Shown here: one piece after another, positions 8,156-15,490 of the stretch
Layout: the number at the start of each line of letters is the position of its first letter
How positions within the stretch are numbered: the stretch's first letter is position 1
From: Syntrophus aciditrophicus
GTDB taxonomy: Bacteria > Desulfobacterota > Syntrophia > Syntrophales > UBA5619
Assembly (NCBI GenBank): GCA_020722315.1
Contig: DYLD01000013.1
Location: 1 to 32,444 of the forward strand
Direction of reading: 5' to 3'
DNA length: 32,444 nucleotides
Made by a program: the position numbers and the translations under genes
Notes under the pieces: model-generated
The model's database searches: none
Told to the model about the DNA's origin: nothing
Seen by the model: the letters and a program-made list of their open reading frames with translations, nothing else

Positions 8156-9052
8156 TCAGATTTTTCTAGTGTATTTGATCGCCGTAAGCGGGGTTCGCAG
8201 AGCCCCTGTGTTGAGACTTTCTCCGGGGATATCTCGGATCAGCTCTTCTTTTGATATCATTCCGAGGCTATATCTGTAAGCACCCGTGAGCATTGCAACA
8301 GCCCTGGAGGTGGCCTGCATAAACAGTTGATCCGGTGTGGTCTGCCGTTCTTCACCGGTCAGTATGTCCCGGTAGTGAATGGCTGACAAATCGATGGCCG
8401 GTTCGTGCCCGAGGTTTGCGTAGAACAGCCCTTTTATGGTTTTGTCAGGGATGAGGCCGAGGCGGCATAGAACGCTGCAGATCATATAGCCGGTCCGGGT
8501 CGTGAAGAGACCATTCATCAGAAGCTGTGTATGCAGGGCGCGCCTGATTTCCTTAAGGGTTATCGAGAATTTTTCTGATACAATCCTTTCAAAACACAAA
8601 CCGTTGAGAAGGCCAGCCTGCAAAAGTTTGTGGATCCGTAACGGGTTGCGGATAAAGACATCCAGGGAGGTTTCAATATGCCGGTGCATATAGCAGGCGT
8701 GCTCGCGGCGTGCAGGGTCAGGGTCGTAATAATCACCTGAGAGGTAATACACGACCGGATGGAAGGTGATATCCAACGCACAATGACTGATATACCCCAG
8801 GCATAAGGCCAGATCGCGCCTGTCTTTTTTGTGTTCCAGCATATCAAGAACCGGTTCGTTTGTCAGGTTTCCCGCCTTTCCATGCAGTGTATCGGCGATA
8901 TCGGGGCGTCTGCTGTAATACAGCGTATCCGGGATGAACGACCCGAGAAAATAATATTCCCGGTTCGATTCGAGAAGTTCGCGCAGTGCGGTATCAGGAA
9001 TATCCCGCAGAAGCCCAGAGGCAAAAAAGACATGCGTATTTTCCTTTGGCAT
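8156..9052 (-). CDS. Zinc-dependent phospholipase C-like protein
   Basis: A 298-residue protein of the zinc-dependent phospholipase C/S1-P1 nuclease-like family (PF00882 type). The family signatures are visible: NREYYFLGSFIPDTLYY near residues 32-48, with its GxxxPD core, and CLGYISHCALDITFHPVVY near 85-103, whose His and Asp residues would bind zinc. HRHIETSLDVFIRNP follows at about 125-140. There is no signal peptide, so it is probably cytoplasmic, and many members of this branch have no proven phospholipase activity. The ATG at 9052 is preferred over GTG at 9058 because GGGAG (9058-9062) precedes it by 5 nt. Element copy 4 begins only 3 bp upstream of that ribosome binding site. Confidence 0.72.
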   Translation of the reverse strand: MPKENTHVFFASGLLRDIPDTALRELLESNREYYFLGSFIPDTLYYSRRPDIADTLHGKAGNLTNEPVLDMLEHKKDRRDLALCLGYISHCALDITFHPVVYYLSGDYYDPDPARREHACYMHRHIETSLDVFIRNPLRIHKLLQAGLLNGLCFERIVSEKFSITLKEIRRALHTQLLMNGLFTTRTGYMICSVLCRLGLIPDKTIKGLFYANLGHEPAIDLSAIHYRDILTGEERQTTPDQLFMQATSRAVAMLTGAYRYSLGMISKEELIRDIPGESLNTGALRTPLTAIKYTRKI

Positions 9053-9065
9053 CAGCACTCCCTGT

Positions 9066-9174
9066 GAGAGCTTTGAAAAACGCTGCCTTCGCGCTCATAA
9101 ACCTTTTTCGACCCCGAAAAATCAATAAATTTGCGCTTCAGGCAGTGTTTTTCTTTTGGTTGTGCAAAGCTTTC
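9066..9174 (-). mobile_element. MITE-like element, copy 4 (internally deleted, degraded end)
   Basis: This shortened copy begins GAGAGCTTTGAAAAACGC and passes through CTTTTTCGACCCC, as in the other copies. It then jumps directly to GAAAAATCAATAAATTTGCG, so the GC-rich centre of about 90 bp is missing. The far end is decayed: an extra stretch of about 11 bp precedes CAAAGCTTTC (9165-9174), the relic of CAAAGGTCTC. Flanks are CCTGT (9061-9065) and CTTGT (9175-9179), matching at 4 of 5 positions and plausibly a decayed target duplication. Confidence 0.75.
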
Positions 9175-9223
9175 CTTGTATCTTTCGATGATCAGCGCAC
9201 TGTTGTTTGCGATCAAGCCCTTG

Positions 9224-9505
9224 TTACCGTTTATGTTGATTTGAGTTTGCATTGATTTGATCCGCCCATTTTTGAAAAGACACACCTTTTGTAAAACGAG
9301 AGCTGTTCGGCTTGCCCGGTAGATATTCAAAAACTGCGAAGTTATCACGTTCAAGATCATCTATCGCCTTGTTCAGTTCGGCATTCGTGACTTCGTAGGG
9401 AAGCCCCTTGGCAAGCTCGTAAAGCAGCACAGCCTGGTCAGGTTCTGTTGATTCGAGCAGGTCAAATAGTGCCGATTTGACAATTTCAACCAAATCTTCT
9501 TTCAT
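9224..9505 (-). CDS. Small hypothetical protein, 93 aa
   Basis: A 93-residue soluble, acidic protein that I do not recognise. It is rich in predicted helix (KEDLVEIVKSALFDLLES and AELNKAIDDLERDN), with a short beta-like middle (FAVFEYLPGK) and no membrane segment or cysteine cluster. The helix-then-strand order could suit a winged-helix or small regulatory fold, but that is a guess. The ATG at 9505 is chosen for GTGAGGA just upstream; the frame continues to 9550 without a better start. It stands alone between element copy 4 and a possible second element type. Confidence 0.5.
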   Translation of the reverse strand: MKEDLVEIVKSALFDLLESTEPDQAVLLYELAKGLPYEVTNAELNKAIDDLERDNFAVFEYLPGKPNSSRFTKGVSFQKWADQINANSNQHKR

Positions 9506-9537
9506 TTCCTCACCCCGTTTGCTTTGATGACTGCAAT

Positions 9538-9650
9538 GGAATCTTTGCAAAACCCCAGAGGGATGGTTTCCTAAAGCTTCCTGAGCGCAAATGAAACCGT
9601 CATGGGTAGTTCGGCAAGCTTCTTATAGTATCTTTACCGGTTTTGCACAC
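9538..9650. repeat. Possible second, related short element
   Basis: GGAATCTTTGCAAAACCCC at 9538-9556 resembles the GAGACCTTTGCAAAACGCC end of the main element family. The 9-bp inverted repeat TGCAAAACC/GGTTTTGCA (9546-9554 and 9639-9647) encloses about 84 bp of non-coding sequence with a smaller GGTTTC/GAAACC pair. No clear target duplication is visible. It lies 33 bp upstream of the small hypothetical gene, a position like that of the other copies. Confidence 0.3.
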
Positions 9651-9761
9651 GCTTTTTTATTTCGTCTCCATTGTTGATCTATTGCCGTGACACGCCCACT
9701 AAATCGTCATAGTTTCCAGGGCGAGAATGGGATCGTTGATTAAAGCATCGTCGGAGGCATT

Positions 9762-10109
9762 ATGATCTGGACTATCTGGGTTTTTGTCGCGATATGGTCA
9801 GTTGCAGCCCTGATTATGATCTGGTTAAAGCGCCCGGCGATCATTGTCGTGGGCGGCAGTTTCTTGATGGCTGTTGCGCTTTTGGAGACCTTTGAAAAAT
9901 GCTGCCTGAAGCGCGATTTCAAAGATTTTTCAGGTACCCCGCCACCGTAGCGAGACACCTGCGGGGTCGAAAAAGATCCGATCAGCGCGAAAGGCGGCGT
10001 TTTGCAAAGGTCTCTTTTGGTCATTGTGGATATGATTGCCAAACCACCATCCCGCGTCTCCACAGAAAGCAGTTACAAAACAGCAACGGACAAGCAATCT
10101 GAGAGCTGA
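9762..10109 (+). pseudogene. Small two-helix membrane protein gene split by element copy 5
   Basis: ATG at 9762 with CGGAGG just upstream starts a membrane protein: MIWTIWVFVAIWSVAALIMI, then a second hydrophobic stretch PAIIVVGGSFLMAVALL. At codon 41 element copy 5 (9885-10014) interrupts it, and the frame stops inside the element at 9948-9950. Removing the element and one copy of its TTTTG duplication joins codon 41 in frame to GTC at 10020. The frame then continues VIVDMIAKPPSRVSTESSY and on to TGA at 10107-10109. The restored protein has 70 residues, with the second membrane helix completed across the junction. I do not know its function. As it stands, at most a truncated 62-residue product with a junk tail can be made. 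Confidence 0.8.
9885..10014 (+). mobile_element. MITE-like element, copy 5 (130-bp deletion form, TSD TTTTG)
   Basis: Intact ends GAGACCTTTGAAAAATGC and GCGTTTTGCAAAGGTCTC bracket a shortened centre (CAGGTACCCCGCCACC then ACACCTGCGGGGTCG). Perfect 5-bp duplications TTTTG lie at 9880-9884 and 10015-10019. With intact ends and a perfect duplication inside a still restorable reading frame, this looks like one of the youngest insertions in the window. Confidence 0.92.
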
Positions 10110-10119
10110 TAGATGCACG

Positions 10120-10290
10120 ATGCCGGAGGTGGAAGAATGAAAAAGGGCCTTTTCCTCACTGTCAAGATGCCCGTCATCGTGGGCATAGTCGATGATTCGC
10201 TGATACTCTTTGAGGCGTTACCTCGAGGGCTTGGACTGCCTCATGGATAAGCTTCTGGAGATTGGTTGCGGTTTTACTAGGGTGTTTCAT
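10120..10290 (-). pseudogene. Possible frameshifted small gene (helical, EF-hand-like remnant)
   Basis: On the minus strand an ATG at 10290 (GGAG 9 nt upstream) opens a frame reading MKHPSKTATNLQKLIHEAVQ and so on. After the codons for EVT the protein-like sequence continues in another frame as LKEYQRIIDYAHDDGHLDSE and EKALFHS, as if one C had been gained near 10212. DDGHLDSEE resembles the second half of an EF-hand or a TerB-like acidic turn. The C-terminal end is undefined. A competing plus-strand frame of 37 codons at 10137-10250 has a good GGAGGTG site 7 nt before its ATG. Both are short, and I cannot decide which, if either, is or was a gene. Confidence 0.3.
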
Positions 10291-10318
10291 TGCTTGTCGC
10301 TCCATTATGACATTTTTA

Positions 10319-10342
10319 TTCTTCCGGAGATTCCCGGGAGAA
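10319..10342. terminator. Hairpin just downstream of etfA
   Basis: TTCTTCCGG (10319-10327) pairs with CCGGGAGAA (10334-10342), 8 of 9 positions, around a 6-nt loop. It lies 4 bp beyond the etfA stop and may mark the end of the long operon. It has no T run in the direction of etfA, so it is not a classical intrinsic terminator. Confidence 0.3.
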
Positions 10343-10346
10343 GCGG

Positions 10347-11339
10347 TCATTTTTGTATTTTTTTGATCGCTTCCGTCAGCGCGGGTACGACTTTTCTGTA
10401 ATCACCGACAATTCCAAGGTCCGCCTCCTGAAATATGTGCGCATCAGGGTCTCTGTTTATCGCAACGATGCGCTTCGAGTTCGCGCACCCGATCATATGC
10501 TGAACCGCCCCGGAAATGCCGACCGCAATGTACAGATCAGGCGTCACTATCGAGCCTGTCTGTCCCACCTCGATGCTGGAGGAAACCCAGCCCTCGTCGC
10601 AGGGGACCCTCGTCGCGGCAACCGCGCCTCCGAGGACCTGTGCCAGTTCCTCCAGTATCTTGAATCCTTCGGGTCCGCCGATCCCTCCGCCGCCGGAGAC
10701 GATCGTCTTGGCATCCTCAAGCTTAATGCCGCGGATTTGCTCAGTTCGCGTCTCAACAAGTTCAATCCTGTGTGCCGATTCATAGTCGGCGATGTTAAGA
10801 GTAACGAGCTCACCGGTTCTATTTCTGTCAGGCTCGGCTGCCGGCAAAGACCTGGGTCGCATCGCAACAATGAACGGTCCCGGTCCACCCGAGGTCCAGA
10901 TTGCCGTCGCATTGCCGCCATAGACAGGACGAGTCTGAACCAGCGATCCGGTTTGAGGATCTATATCGACGCCGACGCAGTCCATCGTGACGGCCGCTCC
11001 CAGTTGGGCCGCGAGAGAGGGGGCCACGTCTCTTCCGATATCGGTCTGGCCAAATAGAATGACAAGGGGTGTGATTTCCCGGCATGCCCGTGCAACGATG
11101 GCCGTATAAACATCGGGCGATGAATCTCTAAACGCAGGTGCATCAACCAAATAAACGGTGTCCGCGCCGAGAGAGACAATCTCGCCGGCAGCTTCCCGGA
11201 TATTCTTACCGATGACGAGAGCTCCCAGAGGGCGGTTGATCCTTCCGGCCAGTTTTTGCCCGGCCTGCATCAACTCCTTCGTCATCGTCGTTGCCCTGCC
11301 GTCTGAAATCTCGGTGCAGACCAAAATGCCTGCCGTCAT
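10347..11339 (-). CDS. etfA: Electron transfer flavoprotein, alpha subunit
   Basis: A 330-residue EtfA/FixB protein that binds FAD and carries electrons between acyl-CoA dehydrogenase and the membrane oxidoreductase. The C-terminal FAD domain is clear: GQTGSIVTPDLYIAVGISGA near 254-273, followed by QHMIGCANSKRIVAINRDPD, the family signature, and ADLGIVGD. The N-terminal domain has the expected GALVIGKN and VILFGQTDIGRDVAP stretches. There is no fused ferredoxin domain. ATG at 11339 follows GGAGGACGCGC. It lies 15 bp after etfB and is the last gene of the operon. A FixB role in a FixABCX complex is equally compatible. Confidence 0.93.
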   Translation of the reverse strand: MTAGILVCTEISDGRATTMTKELMQAGQKLAGRINRPLGALVIGKNIREAAGEIVSLGADTVYLVDAPAFRDSSPDVYTAIVARACREITPLVILFGQTDIGRDVAPSLAAQLGAAVTMDCVGVDIDPQTGSLVQTRPVYGGNATAIWTSGGPGPFIVAMRPRSLPAAEPDRNRTGELVTLNIADYESAHRIELVETRTEQIRGIKLEDAKTIVSGGGGIGGPEGFKILEELAQVLGGAVAATRVPCDEGWVSSSIEVGQTGSIVTPDLYIAVGISGAVQHMIGCANSKRIVAINRDPDAHIFQEADLGIVGDYRKVVPALTEAIKKIQK

Positions 11340-11354
11340 GCGCGTCCTCCTTTT

Positions 11355-12158
11355 TTATCGAATTGCACCCAGCTGATTGAGCCTTTGGGCCAGTTTGTCT
11401 GCCGCTTCCAAGACGTTTTCCCCGCCGATAAACTCGCAGCTCCTGTTTCTCTCCGTGACAAAGAGGCCCGTCAATTTCCTCCGTCGAGCCCTGCCTCCGA
11501 CGAGCGAAACATCGGCGCCGATATCCCCGGCATTCCAGACGGCGATCTGCTTTCGGTTTGCCGCGATAATGCCCCACCCGGTCGGCAGGCGGGGTTGGGG
11601 CGCCTCGTTCGTGACGGTTGCCAGAGCCGGGGCGGCGACGTCAAAGACCTGCTCGCCGCCGCTGATGACCCGCGTGAACCTCAATTTATCATTGCTCAGC
11701 TCTATTTCCCTGACCAGATTGATCACGGGGATGCCCAATCGGTGCGCAACAAGCGGGCCTGTCAGGCCTTCGTCCCAGTCCGCCGCCTGCCTGCCGCACA
11801 AAACGAGGTCGTAATTCCCGATTTTTTTAATCGCGCAGCTCAGGATATACGCGACAGAGAAGCTGTCCGAACCGTCAAATGCCTCATCCGAAAGCGCAAA
11901 GCCGTCGTCGGCGCCCAGCGACAGCGCATGCTTTATCGAGCTGAGGGCTTCCTGACCTCCTGCGCTGAGGATGATAATCTTTCCGCCGTTTTTTTCCTTC
12001 AGCCTCAGGGCAAGCTCGAGTGCCTGCTCGTCATAGGGATTCATCACAAAAGGGATCCCTTCCGGCGGAATGACCCGCTTGGACTGCTCGTCGACCCTGA
12101 ATTTTGCAGGGGGCAGATCGGGATCCAGTATCTGTTTGACACAGACGATAATGTTCAT
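11355..12158 (-). CDS. etfB: Electron transfer flavoprotein, beta subunit
   Basis: A 267-residue EtfB/FixA protein, partner of EtfA. It begins MNIIVCVKQILDPDLPP and has the family nucleotide-binding loop as CGRQAADWDEGLTGP near residues 117-131. That loop differs from the usual bifurcating form (…DGDTAQVGP, from memory): the Gln-Val pair is replaced by Leu-Thr, and threonine at that place is found in AMP-binding, non-bifurcating EtfBs such as the human protein. I chose ATG at 12158 because GGAGGAAAAAGG precedes it; the longer frame to 12206 overlaps fixX. It sits between fixX (13 bp) and etfA (15 bp). Confidence 0.93.
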   Translation of the reverse strand: MNIIVCVKQILDPDLPPAKFRVDEQSKRVIPPEGIPFVMNPYDEQALELALRLKEKNGGKIIILSAGGQEALSSIKHALSLGADDGFALSDEAFDGSDSFSVAYILSCAIKKIGNYDLVLCGRQAADWDEGLTGPLVAHRLGIPVINLVREIELSNDKLRFTRVISGGEQVFDVAAPALATVTNEAPQPRLPTGWGIIAANRKQIAVWNAGDIGADVSLVGGRARRRKLTGLFVTERNRSCEFIGGENVLEAADKLAQRLNQLGAIR

Positions 12159-12171
12159 CCTTTTTCCTCCG

Positions 12172-12450
12172 CTAACCGTACTGGTAGCTGATCCCGAAGC
12201 CGGCACGCGGCAGCGTCCAGTCCACGGCTCTGTTCGGGCAGACGATGCGACAGCTCCCGCACTCGAGGCAGCCTTCGAACGAAAACGTGATACCCCCGTT
12301 CGACAACGTGAAGCAGTGCGCGGGACACGCGTAGAGGCAATAGTGCTTGTCGCATGTCTTGCATATCTTACCGTCGATTTTTATATGGACATCTTTATCT
12401 ATCGTGTACTTGTTGACCGCCAGCTTGTCTTCAATGCTTGCCTGTTTCAT
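12172..12450 (-). CDS. fixX: FixX-like ferredoxin
   Basis: A 92-residue ferredoxin of the FixX type, the iron-sulfur partner of FixC, equivalent to the C-terminal domain of ETF:quinone oxidoreductase. Cysteine-rich motifs are CKTCDKHYCLYACP (about 30-43) and CLECGSCRIVCP (about 61-72). The C-terminus, PRAGFGISYQYG, is typical of the family. Its ATG overlaps the fixC stop (ATGA), which implies translational coupling. Confidence 0.9.
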   Translation of the reverse strand: MKQASIEDKLAVNKYTIDKDVHIKIDGKICKTCDKHYCLYACPAHCFTLSNGGITFSFEGCLECGSCRIVCPNRAVDWTLPRAGFGISYQYG

Positions 12451-13736
12451 AACGCTCTTGCCGCCTCGATCAGATCACGGGCCATCCGATAGAACGATAC
12501 CCTTCCTTTCATCTTTTCCCTAAGCAGCTTCCAGGTTCTTTTCCTCGGTTTTCCGTCACTCGTGAATACACTGTCCGCCAGCTCGCAGGCCAGTTTCGGG
12601 TATAGGCTGTAGATGCGCCTGTTCTCGAGGAAATGCGGGGCCTTCTGATGGGTTTTCAAATCCTTAAGGACGAAGCTCTCTTCGAGGAGCTTCTGGTAAT
12701 AACAGAGGGTCTTTGCCGAAAAATCGGACTCCTTGGTTGCCTTCAGTACAGCCTGAGCGGCGGCGATTCCGGACGAAACGGCGAAGTTCGCCCCTTCGAG
12801 GGCGAGTCCCGTGCCAAGAACAAGCGCCGCAGCATCACCGGCCACCAGAAAGCCGTCCGCGTAGAGGCGCCTCGGCATCATCCCGAGGCCCGAAACCGGG
12901 ATCAGATGCGCCGAATATTCGACAAGCCTTCCTCCTTCAATCAGCCCGGCCACCGCAGGGTGTCTCTTGAAATCTTCAAGCAGATCATCCGCCCTGATTC
13001 CGGTTTCGACAAGGCTTTTGAGCCCTACGACAACGCCGACGGAGAGGCTCTCCTTGTTCGTGTAGATAAAGGCCCCGCCGGGCAGTCCCCGGGTGCAGTC
13101 GCCGATGAATTCCCAATCAATCCCTCCGCCGTCAAAGAGGTTGAAACGCCTCGCGACTTCGCCGGGTGGAAATTCGAGCACCTCCTTGACCCCCTGTTTC
13201 ACGTCGCCGGGAAGCAACTCTCCCCTCAAACCGGCCTTTTGGGCCAAAATCGAGTTCACGCCGTCACATGCCACGACGACCCTGGCAGGCAGTTCATCCC
13301 CACCGGCTCTTATTCCCGAAATCCTGCCGCCGTTTTTGAGGACGTCATCCGCCTGCAGTCCGGTTGCGATAATGGCTCCCGCCTGTTGCGCCTTCGAGGC
13401 AAACCAGGCGTCGAATTTCGCGCGGAACATCGTGAAGCCGTTATAGGGCCGGGATTTGAACCTGGGGCCGGTATAATCGACGGATAAACAGCTCTCGCCG
13501 GACAAAAACGAATATCTGTGCTGAAAAATCGGCCTCTCCACCGGAGCCTCTTGCCAGAAGTCCGGCAGCAGATTCGTTAAAACAGGCCCGTAGAACGCCC
13601 CGCCCCATGTGTTCTTTGCGCCGGCGAAGCTGCCCCTTTCGACAACAAGAACCTCAAGACCTTCCTTTGCCAGCGAATACGCGCACGCTGATCCTGCCGG
13701 CCCGGCTCCGACCACTATCGCGTCAAAGACCTGCAT
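12447..13736 (-). CDS. fixC: FixC-family flavoprotein (ETF:quinone oxidoreductase-like)
   Basis: A 429-residue FAD flavoprotein of the FixC/geranylgeranyl-reductase superfamily. It takes electrons from EtfAB and passes them to quinone with FixX. The N-terminal Rossmann motif is VVGAGPAGSACAYSLAKEG (8-26), ending in the acidic VVER strand. A second FAD motif, DGFLVAGDAAALVLGTGLAL, is near residue 290-310. Start ATG at 13736 lies in GTTCGGATGCAGG; the ribosome site is weak (CAGG). A 114-bp gap separates it from the dehydrogenase gene, the largest in the operon, so an extra promoter there is possible. The order fixC-fixX-etfB-etfA, with its overlap and short gaps, supports a single membrane-linked electron module. 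Confidence 0.9.
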   Translation of the reverse strand: MQVFDAIVVGAGPAGSACAYSLAKEGLEVLVVERGSFAGAKNTWGGAFYGPVLTNLLPDFWQEAPVERPIFQHRYSFLSGESCLSVDYTGPRFKSRPYNGFTMFRAKFDAWFASKAQQAGAIIATGLQADDVLKNGGRISGIRAGGDELPARVVVACDGVNSILAQKAGLRGELLPGDVKQGVKEVLEFPPGEVARRFNLFDGGGIDWEFIGDCTRGLPGGAFIYTNKESLSVGVVVGLKSLVETGIRADDLLEDFKRHPAVAGLIEGGRLVEYSAHLIPVSGLGMMPRRLYADGFLVAGDAAALVLGTGLALEGANFAVSSGIAAAQAVLKATKESDFSAKTLCYYQKLLEESFVLKDLKTHQKAPHFLENRRIYSLYPKLACELADSVFTSDGKPRKRTWKLLREKMKGRVSFYRMARDLIEAARAL

Positions 13737-13850
13737 CCGAACCTGCCCAAAACGATCTCATATACGACAGAGAGTCTTCTTTTTGATAAAATCTTTTAAA
13801 CTTTGTCTTCGTAAGCGATGAACCCATTTCTTGAGATAGAGCGACGCATT

Positions 13851-15005
13851 TTAAGTGAAGGCGGAGATGTCCAGAAGCTGTCTGCCGATGGTCAGTTTGT
13901 GTATCTCTGCCGTGCCGCCGAGGATCGTGCTGGTGATGATATCCTGGTAGTGGCGTCCGACCGGGTAATCGTCAAACGTGCCGAAAGAGCCGTGAATCTT
14001 GACTGCCTGGGCTGTTACCCACAGCGCCGTTTCGGTCGAAAACCATTTCGCGTAGGACATTTCTTTTATATGCGGGAGGCCCTTGCTTTTCATGTCGGCG
14101 ACGCGGTACGTGAGCCAACGGGAAGCCTCTATTCTTGCCGCCATTTCGGCTATCGTCCCCTGAATCAGCTGGTGGCCGCCTATCGGCTTGCCGAACTGCA
14201 CGCGCTCTTTAGCGTATTTGATCGACGCCTCGAGGCAGCTCTGCGATACCCCGACGGCTCCCGCGGCCAAAAACAGGCGCGCCGTGTCTATGCCGCGCAG
14301 GGCGTCCCTGAGCCCCCGTCCCGGAGGCGAAACCTGGTTCTCCATCGGGAGCCTGCAATCGGCAAACCGCAGCGTCCCCTCGCTACCGGCCCTCCAGCTT
14401 ATCTTTCCCCTCTGGGGGATCTGGGAAAAACCGGGGGTTCCTTTCTCGACTAAAAACGAAGCGATTCCCCTTCCTCCCTTGCTCTTGTCCGTCTGCGCGG
14501 TGAATATAACCAGATCCGCCTCGGCGCCGTTTGTGATGAATATCTTGTTTCCGTTTATAAGCCAGCCTTCATCCTGTTTGACGGCGGTCGTCTCGGTCAG
14601 GGATGAATCGCTTCCCGCGTTCGGTTCGACAACCGCTCCGGCGAAGATCAGATCTCCCCTGCAGATCGCTGGCAGCCATTTCTTCTTCTGCTCGTCGCTG
14701 CCGGCATCCAGCAGATTGGTTCCCGGTTGAATCGGGCCGCTTAGTGCCGCCTGCGTCATTGCCAGACTGATTTTGGAGAGCTCCTCCCAGATGATCGAAC
14801 TTGTCACGTAGTCGAGCCCGAGCCCGCCGTATTCCTGGGGCATATGCGGGGCAAGCAGACCTGCATTGCCAAATTTCTTGATCAGCCCCGGATCGAACCT
14901 TTCTTCCCGCATGCACTCTTTGAGCGTCGGAAGCATCTGCTGTTCGGCAAACCGCCGCGCCATGTCGCGGAACATAAGCTGTTCTTCGTTTAACTCGAAA
15001 TCCAT
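13851..15005 (-). CDS. Acyl-CoA dehydrogenase with atypical active site
   Basis: A 384-residue FAD acyl-CoA dehydrogenase of usual length. It introduces a C=C bond next to the CoA thioester and passes electrons to EtfAB. Family blocks are present: GAVVEPNAGSD (123-133), IFITNGAEADLV (155-166), the RVQFGKPIGGHQLIQ helix and IHGSFGTFDDYP. The usual catalytic glutamate in the motif YEGT is replaced: here LGGT, Gly363. The alternative position used by isovaleryl- and long-chain enzymes (…ER in helix G) is Ala242 in GIDTARLFLA. So neither known base position has an acid. It may act on an unusual acyl-CoA, use another residue, or run as a reductase or isomerase. ATG at 15005 follows AAGGAGAGCC. It stands between the epimerase and the Fix/Etf genes. 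Confidence 0.9.
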   Translation of the reverse strand: MDFELNEEQLMFRDMARRFAEQQMLPTLKECMREERFDPGLIKKFGNAGLLAPHMPQEYGGLGLDYVTSSIIWEELSKISLAMTQAALSGPIQPGTNLLDAGSDEQKKKWLPAICRGDLIFAGAVVEPNAGSDSSLTETTAVKQDEGWLINGNKIFITNGAEADLVIFTAQTDKSKGGRGIASFLVEKGTPGFSQIPQRGKISWRAGSEGTLRFADCRLPMENQVSPPGRGLRDALRGIDTARLFLAAGAVGVSQSCLEASIKYAKERVQFGKPIGGHQLIQGTIAEMAARIEASRWLTYRVADMKSKGLPHIKEMSYAKWFSTETALWVTAQAVKIHGSFGTFDDYPVGRHYQDIITSTILGGTAEIHKLTIGRQLLDISAFT

Positions 15006-15077
15006 ACGATGGCTCTCCTTATCATCAATAAACGCAAAACCCGGAGTTTGTTTCCCACACCATTAAGTTGCTCTTTG

Positions 15078-15473
15078 TCATTTTTTTTCGACCAGTTCCG
15101 TCATGACGCCGTGCGTGCTCTTCGGATGGAGAAATACGCTCATCCCCTCCGCTCCCGGCCTGGGACTGCCGATGATTTCCATCCCCTTGTTTTTCAAAGA
15201 CTCCACTTCCGCAACCACGTCATCGACGACATAACAGACGTGGTGAATGCCTTCCCCATGTCTGTTGAGGAATTTGGCTACAGGTCCCTGATCGCCCAGG
15301 GGCTGCAGAAGTTCGAGCGAAGAGTCGCCGAGCTTGATCATGCTTGCGAGAAGATCCCCGTTGCCGCCGACCATCGGCTCGGAAGATTCGACGCCGAACA
15401 CACTGCGATAGAACTCTCTGGCCTCCTCAAGATTATGTACAGCAATTCCCAGATGACTGATTTGTTTTATCAT
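15078..15473 (-). CDS. mce: Methylmalonyl-CoA epimerase
   Basis: A 131-residue vicinal-oxygen-chelate protein that interconverts (R)- and (S)-methylmalonyl-CoA. The two beta-alpha-beta-beta-beta repeats are visible, with likely metal ligands His7 (ISHLGIAV), Glu54 (SSLELLQP), His77 or His78 (GEGIHHVCYVVDD) and Glu126 (GVMTELVEK), in the family order. Length is normal. ATG at 15473 follows GAGGGAAA. Lying in the same operon as a methylmalonyl-CoA mutase makes this assignment stronger than the sequence alone; a different VOC isomerase is the alternative. Confidence 0.88.
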   Translation of the reverse strand: MIKQISHLGIAVHNLEEAREFYRSVFGVESSEPMVGGNGDLLASMIKLGDSSLELLQPLGDQGPVAKFLNRHGEGIHHVCYVVDDVVAEVESLKNKGMEIIGSPRPGAEGMSVFLHPKSTHGVMTELVEKK

Positions 15474-15490
15474 TTTCCCTCCGAAGCTTT

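Noticed and set aside
11385-12191. Long plus-strand open frames opposite etfB, and similar ones opposite the mutase, CoA-transferase and hcrA genes (23783-24925, 24947-26272)
   Set aside because: They mirror strongly supported minus-strand genes with clear motifs, and their translations show no recognisable domain.
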